A DNA stretch of 27,526 nucleotides from Clostridiales bacterium UBA6386 (GCA_002437585.1 DJQM01000005.1:1-27526), one strand, 5' to 3'. Counted from the first letter of the stretch, positions 6,924-18,175 are shown. Numbers and translations are program-made. The notes: a model not told the origin generated them from the letters alone.

Positions 6924-8213
6924 TCATTTCGCCACCCGATCCCGGTTCAGCTTATCCGCCTTGCAGAAAAGGACGAAGCCGATGGCAAACAGAATTATCA
7001 GCGAGGACACGGCGATGTTCTCGTTTTTTAGGGTCAGGCCGAAAATGCGCAGTTGGGTTCCGGCGGTGAGCTGGCTCACCAAAGCCACCAGGGTCAGTCC
7101 CATGAAGGAGGCACCCTTGCCGAACACGTCCATCAGCCCGAAAAATTCGCCGCTGCGCTCCGGGGGGATGATCTTGCCGAGGTACGAGCGGCTCAGAGCT
7201 TGAATGCCTCCCTGGAACATGCCCACCAGCACCGCCAGCAGCCAGAACTGCCACTGGCTCACCAGGAACACGGCGAAGACCACAATGCCCGTGTAGCAGG
7301 CGATGGAGACCTTGATGAGCAGACCGGTGTCGTACCTGGCGGACAGTCGGCCGAAGAGAATGGAAAAGGGGAAGGCCACGAACTGGGTCAGAAGCAGGGC
7401 AAGGAGCAATCCGGTGGTGTCCAGCCCCAGAGCCGCGCCGTAGGCGGTAGCCATGTCGATAATGGTGTAGACTCCGTCGATGAAGAAGAAAAAGGACAGA
7501 AGATACACAAAAATGTGCTTTTCCTTCTTCACCTCCCGCAGAGTTTTCCCCAGCTGGCGGAAGCTGTCCAGGAGCCGGCTGTTCTGCGCGGTGACGAAGG
7601 CGGTCTGATGATACCGCCGGAGAAGAGGCACGGTGCAGCCGATCCACCAGGCGGCGGTGATCAGGAAGGCGATGACCATGGCACTGCCCTGGGTCAGGCC
7701 GAAGGTTCCGGGCATCAGCACCAGGATCAGGCAGAGGATGAAGGGGATCACGGAGCCGATGTAGCCGAAGGCGTAGCCCAGGGAGGAAACCTTGTCCATC
7801 CGGGCGTCCTTGCTGATCTCCGGCAGCATGGAGTCATAGAATACCAGGCTGGAGGAGTAGCCCACCCGGGCGAGGATAAAGATCCCCAGGAAGCTGAACC
7901 AGCCCGGAGCCAGCCCTAAGGCCGCGCAGCCTGCCGCGCCCAGAAGCAGAGCCAGCAGGAAGAAGGTTTTCTTCATCTTCCGGTCGGCCAGGGTGCCGCA
8001 GACAGGCCCCAGCAGAGCCACCAGCACCGTGGCCAGGGAACCGGCGTAGCCCCAGTAGCTCAGGTACAGATCCTCATGAACGCCCGCGGCGGTGGCCAGA
8101 GAATTGAAATAAATGGGAATCAGGGTGGACACCAGCAGAATGAAGGCGGAGTTTCCCACATCGTACAGGATCCAGCTTTTTTCCAAAGCCGTAAGATTCA
8201 TTTTCTCTTTCAT
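6924..8213 (-). CDS. UMF1-family MFS transporter (Atg22-like permease)
   Basis: The 429-residue product has about twelve hydrophobic segments. Its N-terminal WILYDVGNSAF is the signature of the UMF1/Atg22-like group of major facilitators, and the loop GTLADRKMKK corresponds to the MFS motif between helices 2 and 3. Substrates of bacterial UMF1 proteins are not established; the fungal relative exports amino acids from the vacuole, which does not transfer safely. ATG at 8213 overlaps the upstream gene's stop (ATGA), and GGAGAGG lies a few bases ahead, so translation is coupled to the phospholipase-like gene. A second ATG is 12 bases in. Confidence 0.88.
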   Translation of the reverse strand: MKEKMNLTALEKSWILYDVGNSAFILLVSTLIPIYFNSLATAAGVHEDLYLSYWGYAGSLATVLVALLGPVCGTLADRKMKKTFFLLALLLGAAGCAALGLAPGWFSFLGIFILARVGYSSSLVFYDSMLPEISKDARMDKVSSLGYAFGYIGSVIPFILCLILVLMPGTFGLTQGSAMVIAFLITAAWWIGCTVPLLRRYHQTAFVTAQNSRLLDSFRQLGKTLREVKKEKHIFVYLLSFFFFIDGVYTIIDMATAYGAALGLDTTGLLLALLLTQFVAFPFSILFGRLSARYDTGLLIKVSIACYTGIVVFAVFLVSQWQFWLLAVLVGMFQGGIQALSRSYLGKIIPPERSGEFFGLMDVFGKGASFMGLTLVALVSQLTAGTQLRIFGLTLKNENIAVSSLIILFAIGFVLFCKADKLNRDRVAK

Positions 8214-9007
8214 GGGCGCCTCTCCAATCCATCGTTATGGGGGTCAAAGCTGGGAAGAAATTCCGGGCCAAGCGCAGCCCCGTCCTTCAGGTGGGCAAGA
8301 AGCTGCCGGGTCATCTCCGGATACCGGGTCAGAGCCTGGTTGTAGAGGGTCACCAGCTCGTCCACATACAGCGTGGAATTCTCGTCGTCCTCCGTCGGGA
8401 TGAAAATGTCGCACAGCTCCGGCTTGATTCTGTGCAGCAGCTTCCAACGCCAGGAACGGTTGGGGCTGGCAAGGAAGTGGGTACACCAGGCCATATGCTT
8501 GACGCAGCGGCTGACGTTGGCTCCGGTGGCGGGAGGATAAAACTCCGCCACGGTCATGCACTCGCCCCGGGTCAGCCGGAACCGCTTGCTCATGTCGAAG
8601 GTTTCGGGAGACTTGACCCCGTCCAGCAGCAGCAGCCGCCGCTCCAGCTGGGACTCAATGGCAATATGCCGTACCTCGCCGATGCTTACCAGCTGATTCA
8701 CATAGGGATGGCAGGCGGAGTCCAGGCAGTAGTGACCCAGAACCCCCAGAAGATAGGCCTTTGCCGCCTCGGAATCTGCCTTCCTGCAGGCTTCCGGGAA
8801 GAACAGCTGGCCGCTGCGGGCGTGGTAGCTGTGACCCAACTGACCCACGGCGGTGGCTATGGCGGGGTTGTAGTAGAAGAAAATGTCCGGCCCATGCAGA
8901 CCGATGTCGTACAGTCGGCGGAACCGGCCGATGCACTGCCGAGCCTCGGCGGGGAGGGTGGGCAGTGCCAGTTTGCCGAAACGGTAGTGGGCGTAATTGG
9001 CGGGCAT
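8210..9007 (-). CDS. Zinc-dependent phospholipase C-family protein
   Basis: The 265-residue protein opens with MPANYAHYRFG, has HGPDIFFYYNP near residue 40 and LGHYCLDSACHPYV near residue 94, the histidine-rich signature of the clostridial zinc-dependent phospholipase C family. These enzymes hydrolyse phospholipid head groups using zinc held by His and Asp. There is no signal peptide, unlike secreted toxins such as alpha-toxin, so a cytoplasmic or housekeeping lipid role is more likely; its substrate is unknown. ATG 9007 is chosen over GTG 9016 because CGAGG then lies 8 bases upstream. It is first in a two-gene minus-strand operon with the UMF1 permease and divergent from alaX. A possible -10 TAGAAT is at 9045-9040, without a clear -35. 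Confidence 0.85.
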   Translation of the reverse strand: MPANYAHYRFGKLALPTLPAEARQCIGRFRRLYDIGLHGPDIFFYYNPAIATAVGQLGHSYHARSGQLFFPEACRKADSEAAKAYLLGVLGHYCLDSACHPYVNQLVSIGEVRHIAIESQLERRLLLLDGVKSPETFDMSKRFRLTRGECMTVAEFYPPATGANVSRCVKHMAWCTHFLASPNRSWRWKLLHRIKPELCDIFIPTEDDENSTLYVDELVTLYNQALTRYPEMTRQLLAHLKDGAALGPEFLPSFDPHNDGLERRP

Positions 9008-9118
9008 GGTCATCACCTCGTGAAAATGGGATTTTATTCATTCTACACCAATTTTCCCCAAAAGGGAAGTAAAATCCGGAAAAAGTTTTGGTATGCGTTA
9101 TGTAAACAGGAGAGACGA

Positions 9119-9147
9119 TTGCTTTTTGGCCTGCCCCGTGATATAAT
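9119..9147 (+). promoter_or_regulatory. Promoter of alaX
   Basis: TTGCTT (9119-9124), 17-base spacer, TATAAT (9142-9147), with extended -10 TGA. It lies 37 bases before the alaX start. Confidence 0.75.
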
Positions 9148-9184
9148 CATTCCATATTTCAGGAAACCAATCCGGAGGTGCCCT

Positions 9185-10345
9185 ATGCAGACACGGAAAT
9201 TATATTATGAAGACAGCCATTTGAAAACCTTTCAGGCGCGGGTTCTGTCCTGCCAGCCGGAGAAGGACTATTTTGCCGTCATTCTGGACGCCACCGCCTT
9301 TTACCCTGAGGGGGGCGGACAGGCCGGGGACACCGGTATTCTTGGCGGCGTTCGGGTGCTGGACACCCACGAGCGGGGAGAAACGGTGGTGCATTTCTGC
9401 GCCGAACCTCTGGAGCCGGGGCAGATAGTGGAAGGAACCATCGACTGGGAGAGCCGATTCCGGCGGATGCAGCAGCACAGCGGCGAGCACATCGTCTCCG
9501 GCATTATCAACCGGCGGTACGGTTACCATAACACCGGCTTTCACATGGGCGCGGAGGTGACCACCATCGATTTTGACGGGGTCGTTCCGGAAGAAGTCCT
9601 GGCAGAAATTGAGGCCGAGGCCAACGGGGCGGTCTGGGCGAATTTGCCTGTCCGCTGCTGGTACCCTAGTCCCGAGGAACTGCTGGGTGTCCCCTACCGG
9701 ACGAAAAAAGCACTTCCCTGGCCTGTGCGGATCGTGGAGATTCCGGGCTATGATATCTGCGCCTGCTGCGGCACCCATGTGGCGGCCACCGGGGAAATCG
9801 GCCTGGTGAAGCTGTTCGGCGGGGTGAATTTCCGGGGCGGCACCCGGATCGAGATGGCCTGCGGCGCCCAGGCATTCCGGCTGCTCAGCGAGGTTTATGC
9901 CCAGAATAAGCTGGTTTCCCAGGCCTTTTCCGCGAAAATCCTGGAGACCGGCTCGGCGGCCCAGCGGATGAACGACCAGCTGGCGGCTCTGAAATTCAAG
10001 GTTGTGGGTCTGCAGCGGCAGATTTTTGCCCTGACCGCCAGAAGCTACGAAGGAAAAGGCAATGTGCTCCACTTCGAGGAGGGTCTGGACGGCACGGGGC
10101 TGCGGGAGCTGGCGGACGCGATTGCCCAGGTCTGCGGCGGCGTGGCGGCGGTGTTCAGCGGCAGCGACGAAAGGGGCTACGGCTATTGCCTGGCCAGCCA
10201 TACTGAGGACTTGCGGCCTATGGGCCGGCAGATGACGGCGGCTCTGTCCGGCCGGGGCGGCGGCAAGCCGGATTTCCAGCAGGGCAGCGTGAAGGCGGGA
10301 AAGGCAGAAATCCAGTCCTTTTTCGATTCTAGCCGGGGATTCTGA
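9185..10345 (+). CDS. alaX: Alanyl-tRNA editing protein, AlaX-L type
   Basis: Free-standing AlaX proteins hydrolyse mischarged Ser- or Gly-tRNA(Ala) and so back up alanyl-tRNA synthetase. The 386-residue product corresponds to the second half of AlaRS: a beta-barrel domain with the FYPEGGGQ motif near residue 40, the zinc/catalytic HSGEH (His98, His102) and CCGTH (Cys194, His198), then a coiled coil and a C-terminal domain ending in a GGGKPDFQQGS motif as in AlaRS DHHA1 regions. That full layout marks the long AlaX-II form. ATG 9185 follows GGAGG (9174-9178) by 6 bases. It has its own promoter and no clear terminator; a GGAGAAGA/TCTTCTCC pair near 10354-10390 is not followed by T residues. 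Confidence 0.92.
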   Translation: MQTRKLYYEDSHLKTFQARVLSCQPEKDYFAVILDATAFYPEGGGQAGDTGILGGVRVLDTHERGETVVHFCAEPLEPGQIVEGTIDWESRFRRMQQHSGEHIVSGIINRRYGYHNTGFHMGAEVTTIDFDGVVPEEVLAEIEAEANGAVWANLPVRCWYPSPEELLGVPYRTKKALPWPVRIVEIPGYDICACCGTHVAATGEIGLVKLFGGVNFRGGTRIEMACGAQAFRLLSEVYAQNKLVSQAFSAKILETGSAAQRMNDQLAALKFKVVGLQRQIFALTARSYEGKGNVLHFEEGLDGTGLRELADAIAQVCGGVAAVFSGSDERGYGYCLASHTEDLRPMGRQMTAALSGRGGGKPDFQQGSVKAGKAEIQSFFDSSRGF

Positions 10346-10401
10346 TGAAGAAAGGAGAAGATTGTTCACAATTTCGACTTTTCTTCTCCGGATAACTATG
10401 G

Positions 10402-10407
10402 TATAAT
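10402..10407 (+). promoter_or_regulatory. Extended -10 of secA
   Basis: TGG-TATAAT with TATAAT at 10402-10407. No good -35 is seen at 17 bases (TTTTCT), so this may be an extended -10 promoter. The predicted transcript start is near 10414, leaving a leader of about 78 nt. Confidence 0.55.
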
Positions 10408-10447
10408 GATCAAAATCAGCTTGTACTGGCTATCGCTTATGAATAGA

Positions 10448-10473
10448 GGGCAGTACCGCTTCGCGGACTGCCC
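10448..10473 (+). promoter_or_regulatory. Hairpin in the secA leader
   Basis: GGGCAGT (10448-10454) pairs with ACTGCCC (10467-10473) and, after one bulged A, CCGC with GCGG around a TTC loop. It ends 8 bases before the AGGAG ribosome site (10481-10485). No T-run follows, so it is not a terminator; it may stabilise the mRNA or act in SecA autoregulation. Confidence 0.55.
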
Positions 10474-10491
10474 CACCAAAAGGAGATTGTA

Positions 10492-13248
<2,757 letters not shown>

Positions 13249-13285
13249 GCGCAATACAAATTCGCAATGCCTATGGAGAATCGGA

Positions 13286-14086
13286 ATGCCGATAGAAACG
13301 AAAACTGTTGACCAAGTTGAATTTTTAACCGCCGGGGGGATCTCTGTCCCCCACGGCTTTACCACCCGCTATGGCGGGGTGAGCACCGGCACCCAGGCCA
13401 GCCTGAACCTGGCCTACGGCCGGGGGGACACCATGGAAAACGTGGCGGAAAATCTCCGGCGGCTGGGAAAGGCAGTAGGCTTTGACCCGGAAAGATACGT
13501 CATGACCCGGCAGACCCACTCGGACATCGTCCGGGTGGTGACAGACCGGGATTGCCGGGGCTTCTGCCACCGGGATTACCCGGAGTGCGACGCTCTGGTA
13601 ACGAATACCCCGGAGGTAACACTGCTGGTGTTCACCGCCGACTGCACCCCCCTGCTGTTTTTTGACCCGGTGACGGGAGCGGTGGGCGCGGCCCACGCCG
13701 GTTGGCGGGGTACGGCGCAGAAGATCGGGGCGAAAACCGTGAAGGCCATGGTGGATGCCTTCGGCTGCCGGCCGGAAAATATCCGGGCGGCCATCGGCCC
13801 CAATATTGGCCTTTGTCATTTTGAGACCGACGAGGATGTCCCCCAGGCCATGCTGGCATCCTACGGCCAGGAGGCTCAGGCCTATATTGCGCGGCGGGGG
13901 GAGAAATACCACCTGGACTTAAAAGCCATCAACGCCCTGAGCCTGCGAGAAATCGGCGTGACGCAAATCGAGATCAGCGACGCGTGTACCTACTGCCAGT
14001 GCGGCAGGTTTTGGTCTCACCGGGCAAGCCACGGTCAGCGCGGCTCCCAGGGCGCGGTGATCACCTGCAAGGAGGTGGGAAAGTGA
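13286..14086 (+). CDS. pgeF: Peptidoglycan editing factor PgeF (YfiH/laccase-domain family)
   Basis: The 266-residue protein has the family's metal and active-site motifs: RQTHSD near residue 75, TADCTPLLFFD near 118 and HAGWRGT near 137, plus AIGPNIG and the C-terminal CTYC segment. These proteins were long called polyphenol oxidases; in bacteria PgeF is reported to remove wrong amino acids (Ser for Ala) from cell-wall precursors and related family members act on purine nucleosides. Expected location is the cytosol. ATG 13286 has GGAG 8 bases upstream. It sits between secA and an oligopeptide-binding lipoprotein, whose GTG start overlaps its stop (GTGA). Confidence 0.93.
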   Translation: MPIETKTVDQVEFLTAGGISVPHGFTTRYGGVSTGTQASLNLAYGRGDTMENVAENLRRLGKAVGFDPERYVMTRQTHSDIVRVVTDRDCRGFCHRDYPECDALVTNTPEVTLLVFTADCTPLLFFDPVTGAVGAAHAGWRGTAQKIGAKTVKAMVDAFGCRPENIRAAIGPNIGLCHFETDEDVPQAMLASYGQEAQAYIARRGEKYHLDLKAINALSLREIGVTQIEISDACTYCQCGRFWSHRASHGQRGSQGAVITCKEVGK

Positions 14087-15678
14087 AACGAATGTTGTGC
14101 CTGCTTCCGGTGCTTGCCATGCTGACAGGGCTTCTTTCCGGCTGCGGCCGCTCTATCGATAACGACGGCTATGTGGCCACCGGCGACGCGATCCTGATGG
14201 ACGGCGAGGAAACGGTGGTGGAGGAGGAAGCGGAGGATAGTCAGAACCTGGTGCTGGCCTACTACCCGGAACGTTCCCTGAATCCGCTGTTCGGCAGTGA
14301 CTATACCAACCGGGTGCTGATGTCCCTGATGTATCAGCCCTTGTTTGCCGTGGACAATAAGAAAAACACCACCCCCATTCTCTGCTCCAAGTACAAGGTC
14401 TCCGCCAACAGCCGGAACTGGACGATCTACCTGGAGGAAAACGCCACCTTCTCCGACGGAAGTCGCGTGACGGCCAGCGACGTGGTGGCCTCCTACAAGC
14501 AGGCCATGGAAAATGACTACTATAAGTACCGCTTCTACAAGCACCTGCTGGAGGTGAAGGAGACGGAGGACGGCGGCGTACTGTTCCAGACGGACACCGC
14601 CTACCAGAATCTGACGCTTTTGCTGGATGTGCCTATTGTGAAGGCTTCGGAGGTGGCGCTCAATACCGAGGCACCCACGGGCAGCGGCCCCTATGTGTTT
14701 GTGGAGAGCACCAGCGGCGCGGTGCTTCAGCGCAACCCCAACTGGTGGTGCGGCGATCTGAAAATCCCCGCCCGGGACAATACCATCAACCTGACCGCTG
14801 TGGGCAGCACCTCCGAGGTTCGGGACGCATTCCAGTTCAACGGGGACGATTCTGTCAGCGTGGTGTGCACCAACCCCATGAGCGACTCCTTCGCCGAGTA
14901 TCGCTGCGACTACGAGCTGTGGGAGATCGAGAGCGGCTACATGATCTACCTGGGCTGCAACATTCTCTATTCCGAGCACTTTGACGACGGCACCCTGCGT
15001 ACCTTCCTGACCTACGGCGTTGACCGGGACAGTCTGGCGGAGTCGGCCTACAAGGGTCTGGTGTCCCCGGTGACTCTGCCCTGCGCCCCCACGGAATCCT
15101 ACTACAGCAAATCCCTGGCGGCCAAGTACGCCTACGACCCCATGAAATTCATCGAGAAGCTTTCCGCCTACCGGATCCCCCAGAAGGACGGCCAGGACAA
15201 GGAAATGCGGATTCTGGTAAACTCCGACGATTCCGCCCGCACCCGGATCGCCCGGGATTTGGCCTCCAATCTGACGGCGCTGGGTCTGCCCACTACCACA
15301 TTGGAAAGCGGCGGCACCCTGTTCAAGAACACCATCGTGGCGGGCAACTACGACGTATATCTGGGCATGACCCGGCTGAGCCCGGACATGGATCTGACGG
15401 AGTTCTTCCGACCCTACGGCGAGATGAGCCGGGGCGGCCTGTCCCACGAAATTCTCTACAACATGTGTCTGAAGGCTCTGGAGGACAGCGGCAACTACTA
15501 TAACTTCTATCAGAAGCTGGCGGAGGACGGCCGGATCATCCCCATCATGTTCGGCTATTACAACGTCTACGCCCACCGGGGCGTGCTGCCTGATCTGAAC
15601 CCCACCCGGGACAACGTGTTCTATTATTCCATGGGTAAAACCATGGCCGATGCCCTCATCGAGGACACCGGGGAATAA
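14083..15678 (+). CDS. Oligopeptide/dipeptide-type ABC transporter substrate-binding lipoprotein
   Basis: The 531-residue product begins with a lipoprotein signal peptide ending in LLSGC, so Cys21 should be lipid-modified and the protein anchored outside the membrane. The mature part follows the SBP_bac_5 fold: LNPLFGSDYTNRVLMSLMYQPLF, FSDGSRVTASDVVASYKQAM, GSGPYVFVE and a C-terminal PIMFGYYNVYAHR segment. Such proteins deliver peptides, nickel or other ligands to DppBCDF-like permeases. No permease or ATPase gene is adjacent, so it is an orphan that must share a transporter encoded elsewhere or have a sensing role. GTG 14083 is supported by GGAGG (14071-14075) at 7 bases and by the GTGA overlap with pgeF; the longer in-frame extension lies inside pgeF. 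Confidence 0.9.
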   Translation: MKRMLCLLPVLAMLTGLLSGCGRSIDNDGYVATGDAILMDGEETVVEEEAEDSQNLVLAYYPERSLNPLFGSDYTNRVLMSLMYQPLFAVDNKKNTTPILCSKYKVSANSRNWTIYLEENATFSDGSRVTASDVVASYKQAMENDYYKYRFYKHLLEVKETEDGGVLFQTDTAYQNLTLLLDVPIVKASEVALNTEAPTGSGPYVFVESTSGAVLQRNPNWWCGDLKIPARDNTINLTAVGSTSEVRDAFQFNGDDSVSVVCTNPMSDSFAEYRCDYELWEIESGYMIYLGCNILYSEHFDDGTLRTFLTYGVDRDSLAESAYKGLVSPVTLPCAPTESYYSKSLAAKYAYDPMKFIEKLSAYRIPQKDGQDKEMRILVNSDDSARTRIARDLASNLTALGLPTTTLESGGTLFKNTIVAGNYDVYLGMTRLSPDMDLTEFFRPYGEMSRGGLSHEILYNMCLKALEDSGNYYNFYQKLAEDGRIIPIMFGYYNVYAHRGVLPDLNPTRDNVFYYSMGKTMADALIEDTGE

Positions 15679-15761
15679 AGGATAAGCCGCTTATTCCTAT
15701 TATGAAGGAAAATAGGGAAGGCTCAGGCTTTCCCCAATAAACATAGGAAAGGAAATAAAGT

Positions 15762-16865
15762 ATGAAAAGAATTCTTGCGCTTACATTGGCTGCGGCCATG
15801 CTGCTGTGCGGCTGCGGCGAGCTGATCCCCGGCCGGGGCAACGCCGAGGCCGCTCAGAACAGCCAGGCTGCGGAGGAACTGGCCGTCACCGCGGCGGAGA
15901 CCACCGCGCAGCCTACCACCGAGCCTACCACCGTACCCACCGAGCCGCCCGTTTACCGGAACCCCATGAACGGCAAGCTGCTGGACGCGCCCTTTGAGGG
16001 TCGGATTTACGCCAGCACCGTCAGCAACCTCCGGGAGAATTTGCCCCATGTGGGCGTAATTTACGCCGATGTGGTCATGGAGATGTACGTCAACATGAAC
16101 AACGTGGTTCGCTGCCTGGCTCTGTTCAGCGACATCGAAAGCGTGAAGGCCATCGGCTCCACCCGTTCTACCCGACCCATTTTCAACCAGATCGCCCAGC
16201 ATTATGACCTGATCCTGGCACACGCCGGTGGTTCCAGCACCGCCCTGGCCGACGCGAAGGAACGGGGCATTGAGAACTTCAACATCGAGTCCTGGGACGT
16301 GATGCAGGAGGTCACCACCTCCTACCGGGATAAGGAGTACAAGCGCAGCCTGGAGAACAGCCTCTTCGGCATCGGCGCGGGCTATAAGGAGTACGCCGAG
16401 AAGCAGGGCTGGCCCCAGACCCTGGATCGGGACTATGGCTTCCGGTTCACCGAGGATGGCACCCCCGCTGCCGGCGAGGACGCCTCCGACATCACCATCC
16501 ACCTGAACTACAAGCAGGCCAAGAAGGACACCCAGATGATCTACAATGCCGAAACCGGCAAGTACGTCTGGAACCAGTACGGCCAGGAGATGCACGACCA
16601 GATCACTGACGAGGCCGAAGGCTTCACCAACGTGATCGTCATGTTCGCCGACGTGACCAACGAGGGCATTTATCACTACGCCGACTTCAACGCCGGCGGC
16701 ACAGGCTACTACGCCAACGGCGGCAAGATCATCCCCATTGTCTGGGGCTGCGACGGGGACAAGGCTCCCTTCCACTTCCTGACCAACGATGCCCAGGACC
16801 TCCAGATCGGCGTTGGCAATACCTACATTGCCATCGTCGGCGCGGATTCCTCTGTGGATTATTGA
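15762..16865 (+). CDS. YerB-like DUF3048 lipoprotein
   Basis: The 367-residue product has a lipoprotein signal (LLCGC, lipidated Cys18) and a Thr/Pro/Glu-rich linker (about residues 30-62). It then carries the DUF3048 domain, with NLPHVGVIYADVVMEMYVN, RCLALFSDIESVKAIGSTRSTR and the AHAGGSS motif, and its C-terminal half with HYADFNAGGTGYY. YerB-type proteins are surface lipoproteins of unknown function. ATG 15762 follows AGGAAAGG by 9 bases. The 83-base gap after the peptide-binding gene holds a small hairpin (GGGAAGGC/GCTTTCCC, 15713-15734) without a T-run, and no clear promoter, so it may be the last gene of the secA cluster. It ends in a strong terminator. Confidence 0.9.
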   Translation: MKRILALTLAAAMLLCGCGELIPGRGNAEAAQNSQAAEELAVTAAETTAQPTTEPTTVPTEPPVYRNPMNGKLLDAPFEGRIYASTVSNLRENLPHVGVIYADVVMEMYVNMNNVVRCLALFSDIESVKAIGSTRSTRPIFNQIAQHYDLILAHAGGSSTALADAKERGIENFNIESWDVMQEVTTSYRDKEYKRSLENSLFGIGAGYKEYAEKQGWPQTLDRDYGFRFTEDGTPAAGEDASDITIHLNYKQAKKDTQMIYNAETGKYVWNQYGQEMHDQITDEAEGFTNVIVMFADVTNEGIYHYADFNAGGTGYYANGGKIIPIVWGCDGDKAPFHFLTNDAQDLQIGVGNTYIAIVGADSSVDY

Positions 16866-16902
16866 GCGAAAAACGCGGTGCGAAAAGCACCGCGTTTTTC
16901 GC
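16866..16902. terminator. Terminator after the DUF3048 gene
   Basis: GCGAAAAACGCGGTGC (16866-16881) pairs perfectly with GCACCGCGTTTTTCGC (16887-16902) over a GAAAA loop. The stem begins directly after the stop codon and its symmetry allows termination on both strands. Confidence 0.92.
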
Positions 16903-16922
16903 TTTCCGGGGGGAAGCTTCCC

Positions 16923-17060
16923 GTTTTGTGCAATTTGTATTGCCTTCCTTGTACGGACAATTGTTCCCGGGAACAAAACGCGACAAGAATATGAGCAGTT
17001 TGCACCGAAAATCCCTAAACTGGAGTCGGTTTTGTGCAATATTGACAGTTTACAATATTG
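16923..17060. promoter_or_regulatory. Cluster of repeated and palindromic motifs upstream of gap
   Basis: Three patterns lie here: GTTTTGTGCAAT twice (16923-16934 and 17029-17040); the perfect 16-base palindrome TTGTTCCCGGGAACAA (16961-16976); and CAATATTG twice (17037-17044 and 17053-17060), the second overlapping the gap promoter. The TTGT...ACAA ends recall Rex (NADH-sensing) operators, but the centre differs from the usual Rex consensus, so the regulator is unknown. Confidence 0.5.
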
Positions 17061-17077
17061 GTAGGGTATGGTATCAT
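17049..17077 (+). promoter_or_regulatory. gap promoter
   Basis: TTTACA (17049-17054), 17-base spacer, TATCAT (17072-17077) with extended -10 TGG. An upstream TTGACA (17042-17047) has no -10 at normal spacing. Confidence 0.65.
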
Positions 17078-17080
17078 AAA

Positions 17081-17109
17081 TCCGTACGGGAATATCGAAA
17101 ACGTACGGA
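17081..17109. promoter_or_regulatory. Inverted repeat at the gap transcription start
   Basis: TCCGTACG (17081-17088) and CGTACGGA (17102-17109) are separated by 13 bases and begin 4 bases after the -10. It could be an operator at +1 or a 5' mRNA hairpin that stabilises an abundant transcript. Confidence 0.5.
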
Positions 17110-17158
17110 AAAAGTAACTTTGCTGCAAGATGCAGTAAGAAAAAATGGAGGAATTACC

Positions 17159-18175
17159 ATGTCTGTTAAAGTTGCTATCAATGGTTTCGGTCGTATCGGC
17201 CGTCTGGCCTTCCGTCAGATGTTCGGTGCTGAGGGCTTCGAGATCGTCGCCATCAACGACCTGACCTCTCCCAAGATGCTGGCTCATCTGCTGAAGTACG
17301 ATTCCACTCAGGGCAACTACGTTGCTATGGGTCATACCGTCGAGGCCGGCGAGGACAACATCGTTGTCGATGGCAAGAAGATCACCATCTATGCCAAGGC
17401 CAACGCTGCCGAGCTGCCCTGGGGTGAGCTGGGTGTGGACGTTGTCCTGGAGTGCACCGGTTTCTACACCTCCAAGGCCAAGGCGCAGGCGCACATCGAC
17501 GCCGGTGCCAAGAAGGTCGTCATCTCCGCTCCTGCCGGCAATGACCTGCCCACCATCGTTTACAACGTGAACCACAACATCCTGACCAAGGAAGACAACA
17601 TCATCTCCGCCGCTTCCTGCACCACCAACTGCCTGGCTCCCATGGCAAAGGCTCTGAACGACCTGGCCACCATCGAGACCGGCATTATGTGCACCATCCA
17701 CGCCTACACCGGCGACCAGATGATTCTGGACGGCCCCCAGAGAAAGGGCGACCTGCGTCGTTCCCGCGCGGGTGCTGTGAACATCGTTCCCAACTCCACC
17801 GGTGCCGCTAAGGCCATCGGCCTGGTCATCCCCGAGCTGAACGGCAAGCTGATCGGCGCTGCTCAGCGTGTTCCCACCCCCACTGGCTCTACCACCATCC
17901 TGAACGCTGTGTGCGCCAAGTCCGTCACCAAGGACGAGATCAACGCCGCCATGAAGGCTGCCGCTACCGAGTCCTTCGGCTACAACGAGGATGAGATCGT
18001 TTCCTCCGATATCATCGGTATGCGTTTCGGCTCCCTGTTCGACGCCACCCAGACCATGGTCTGCGCTCTGCCCGACGGCAAGACCCAGGTTCAGGTCGTG
18101 TCCTGGTACGACAACGAGAACTCCTATGTTTCTCAGATGTGCCGCACCATCAAGCACTTCGCTACCCTGCTGTAA
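17159..18175 (+). CDS. gap: Glyceraldehyde-3-phosphate dehydrogenase (type I)
   Basis: This glycolytic enzyme oxidises glyceraldehyde 3-phosphate with NAD and phosphate to 1,3-bisphosphoglycerate in the cytosol. The 338-residue product has the Rossmann start INGFGRIGRLAFRQMF and a NAD-type ND at residues 34-35. The catalytic segment is ASCTTNCLAP with Cys154, and the C-terminal WYDNENSY follows; length is normal. ATG 17159 follows GGAGG (17147-17151) by 7 bases. Codon choice differs from neighbours: many GGT, GCT, CGT and GTT codons instead of GGC/GCC/CGG, the usual sign of very high expression. It stands alone between two strong terminators rather than in the pgk-tpi-pgm cluster. Confidence 0.98.
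   Translation: MSVKVAINGFGRIGRLAFRQMFGAEGFEIVAINDLTSPKMLAHLLKYDSTQGNYVAMGHTVEAGEDNIVVDGKKITIYAKANAAELPWGELGVDVVLECTGFYTSKAKAQAHIDAGAKKVVISAPAGNDLPTIVYNVNHNILTKEDNIISAASCTTNCLAPMAKALNDLATIETGIMCTIHAYTGDQMILDGPQRKGDLRRSRAGAVNIVPNSTGAAKAIGLVIPELNGKLIGAAQRVPTPTGSTTILNAVCAKSVTKDEINAAMKAAATESFGYNEDEIVSSDIIGMRFGSLFDATQTMVCALPDGKTQVQVVSWYDNENSYVSQMCRTIKHFATLL

Noticed and set aside
10354..10390. Terminator after alaX
   Set aside because: GGAGAAGA and TCTTCTCC can pair, but the loop is 21 bases, no T-run follows, and the right arm runs into the secA promoter.
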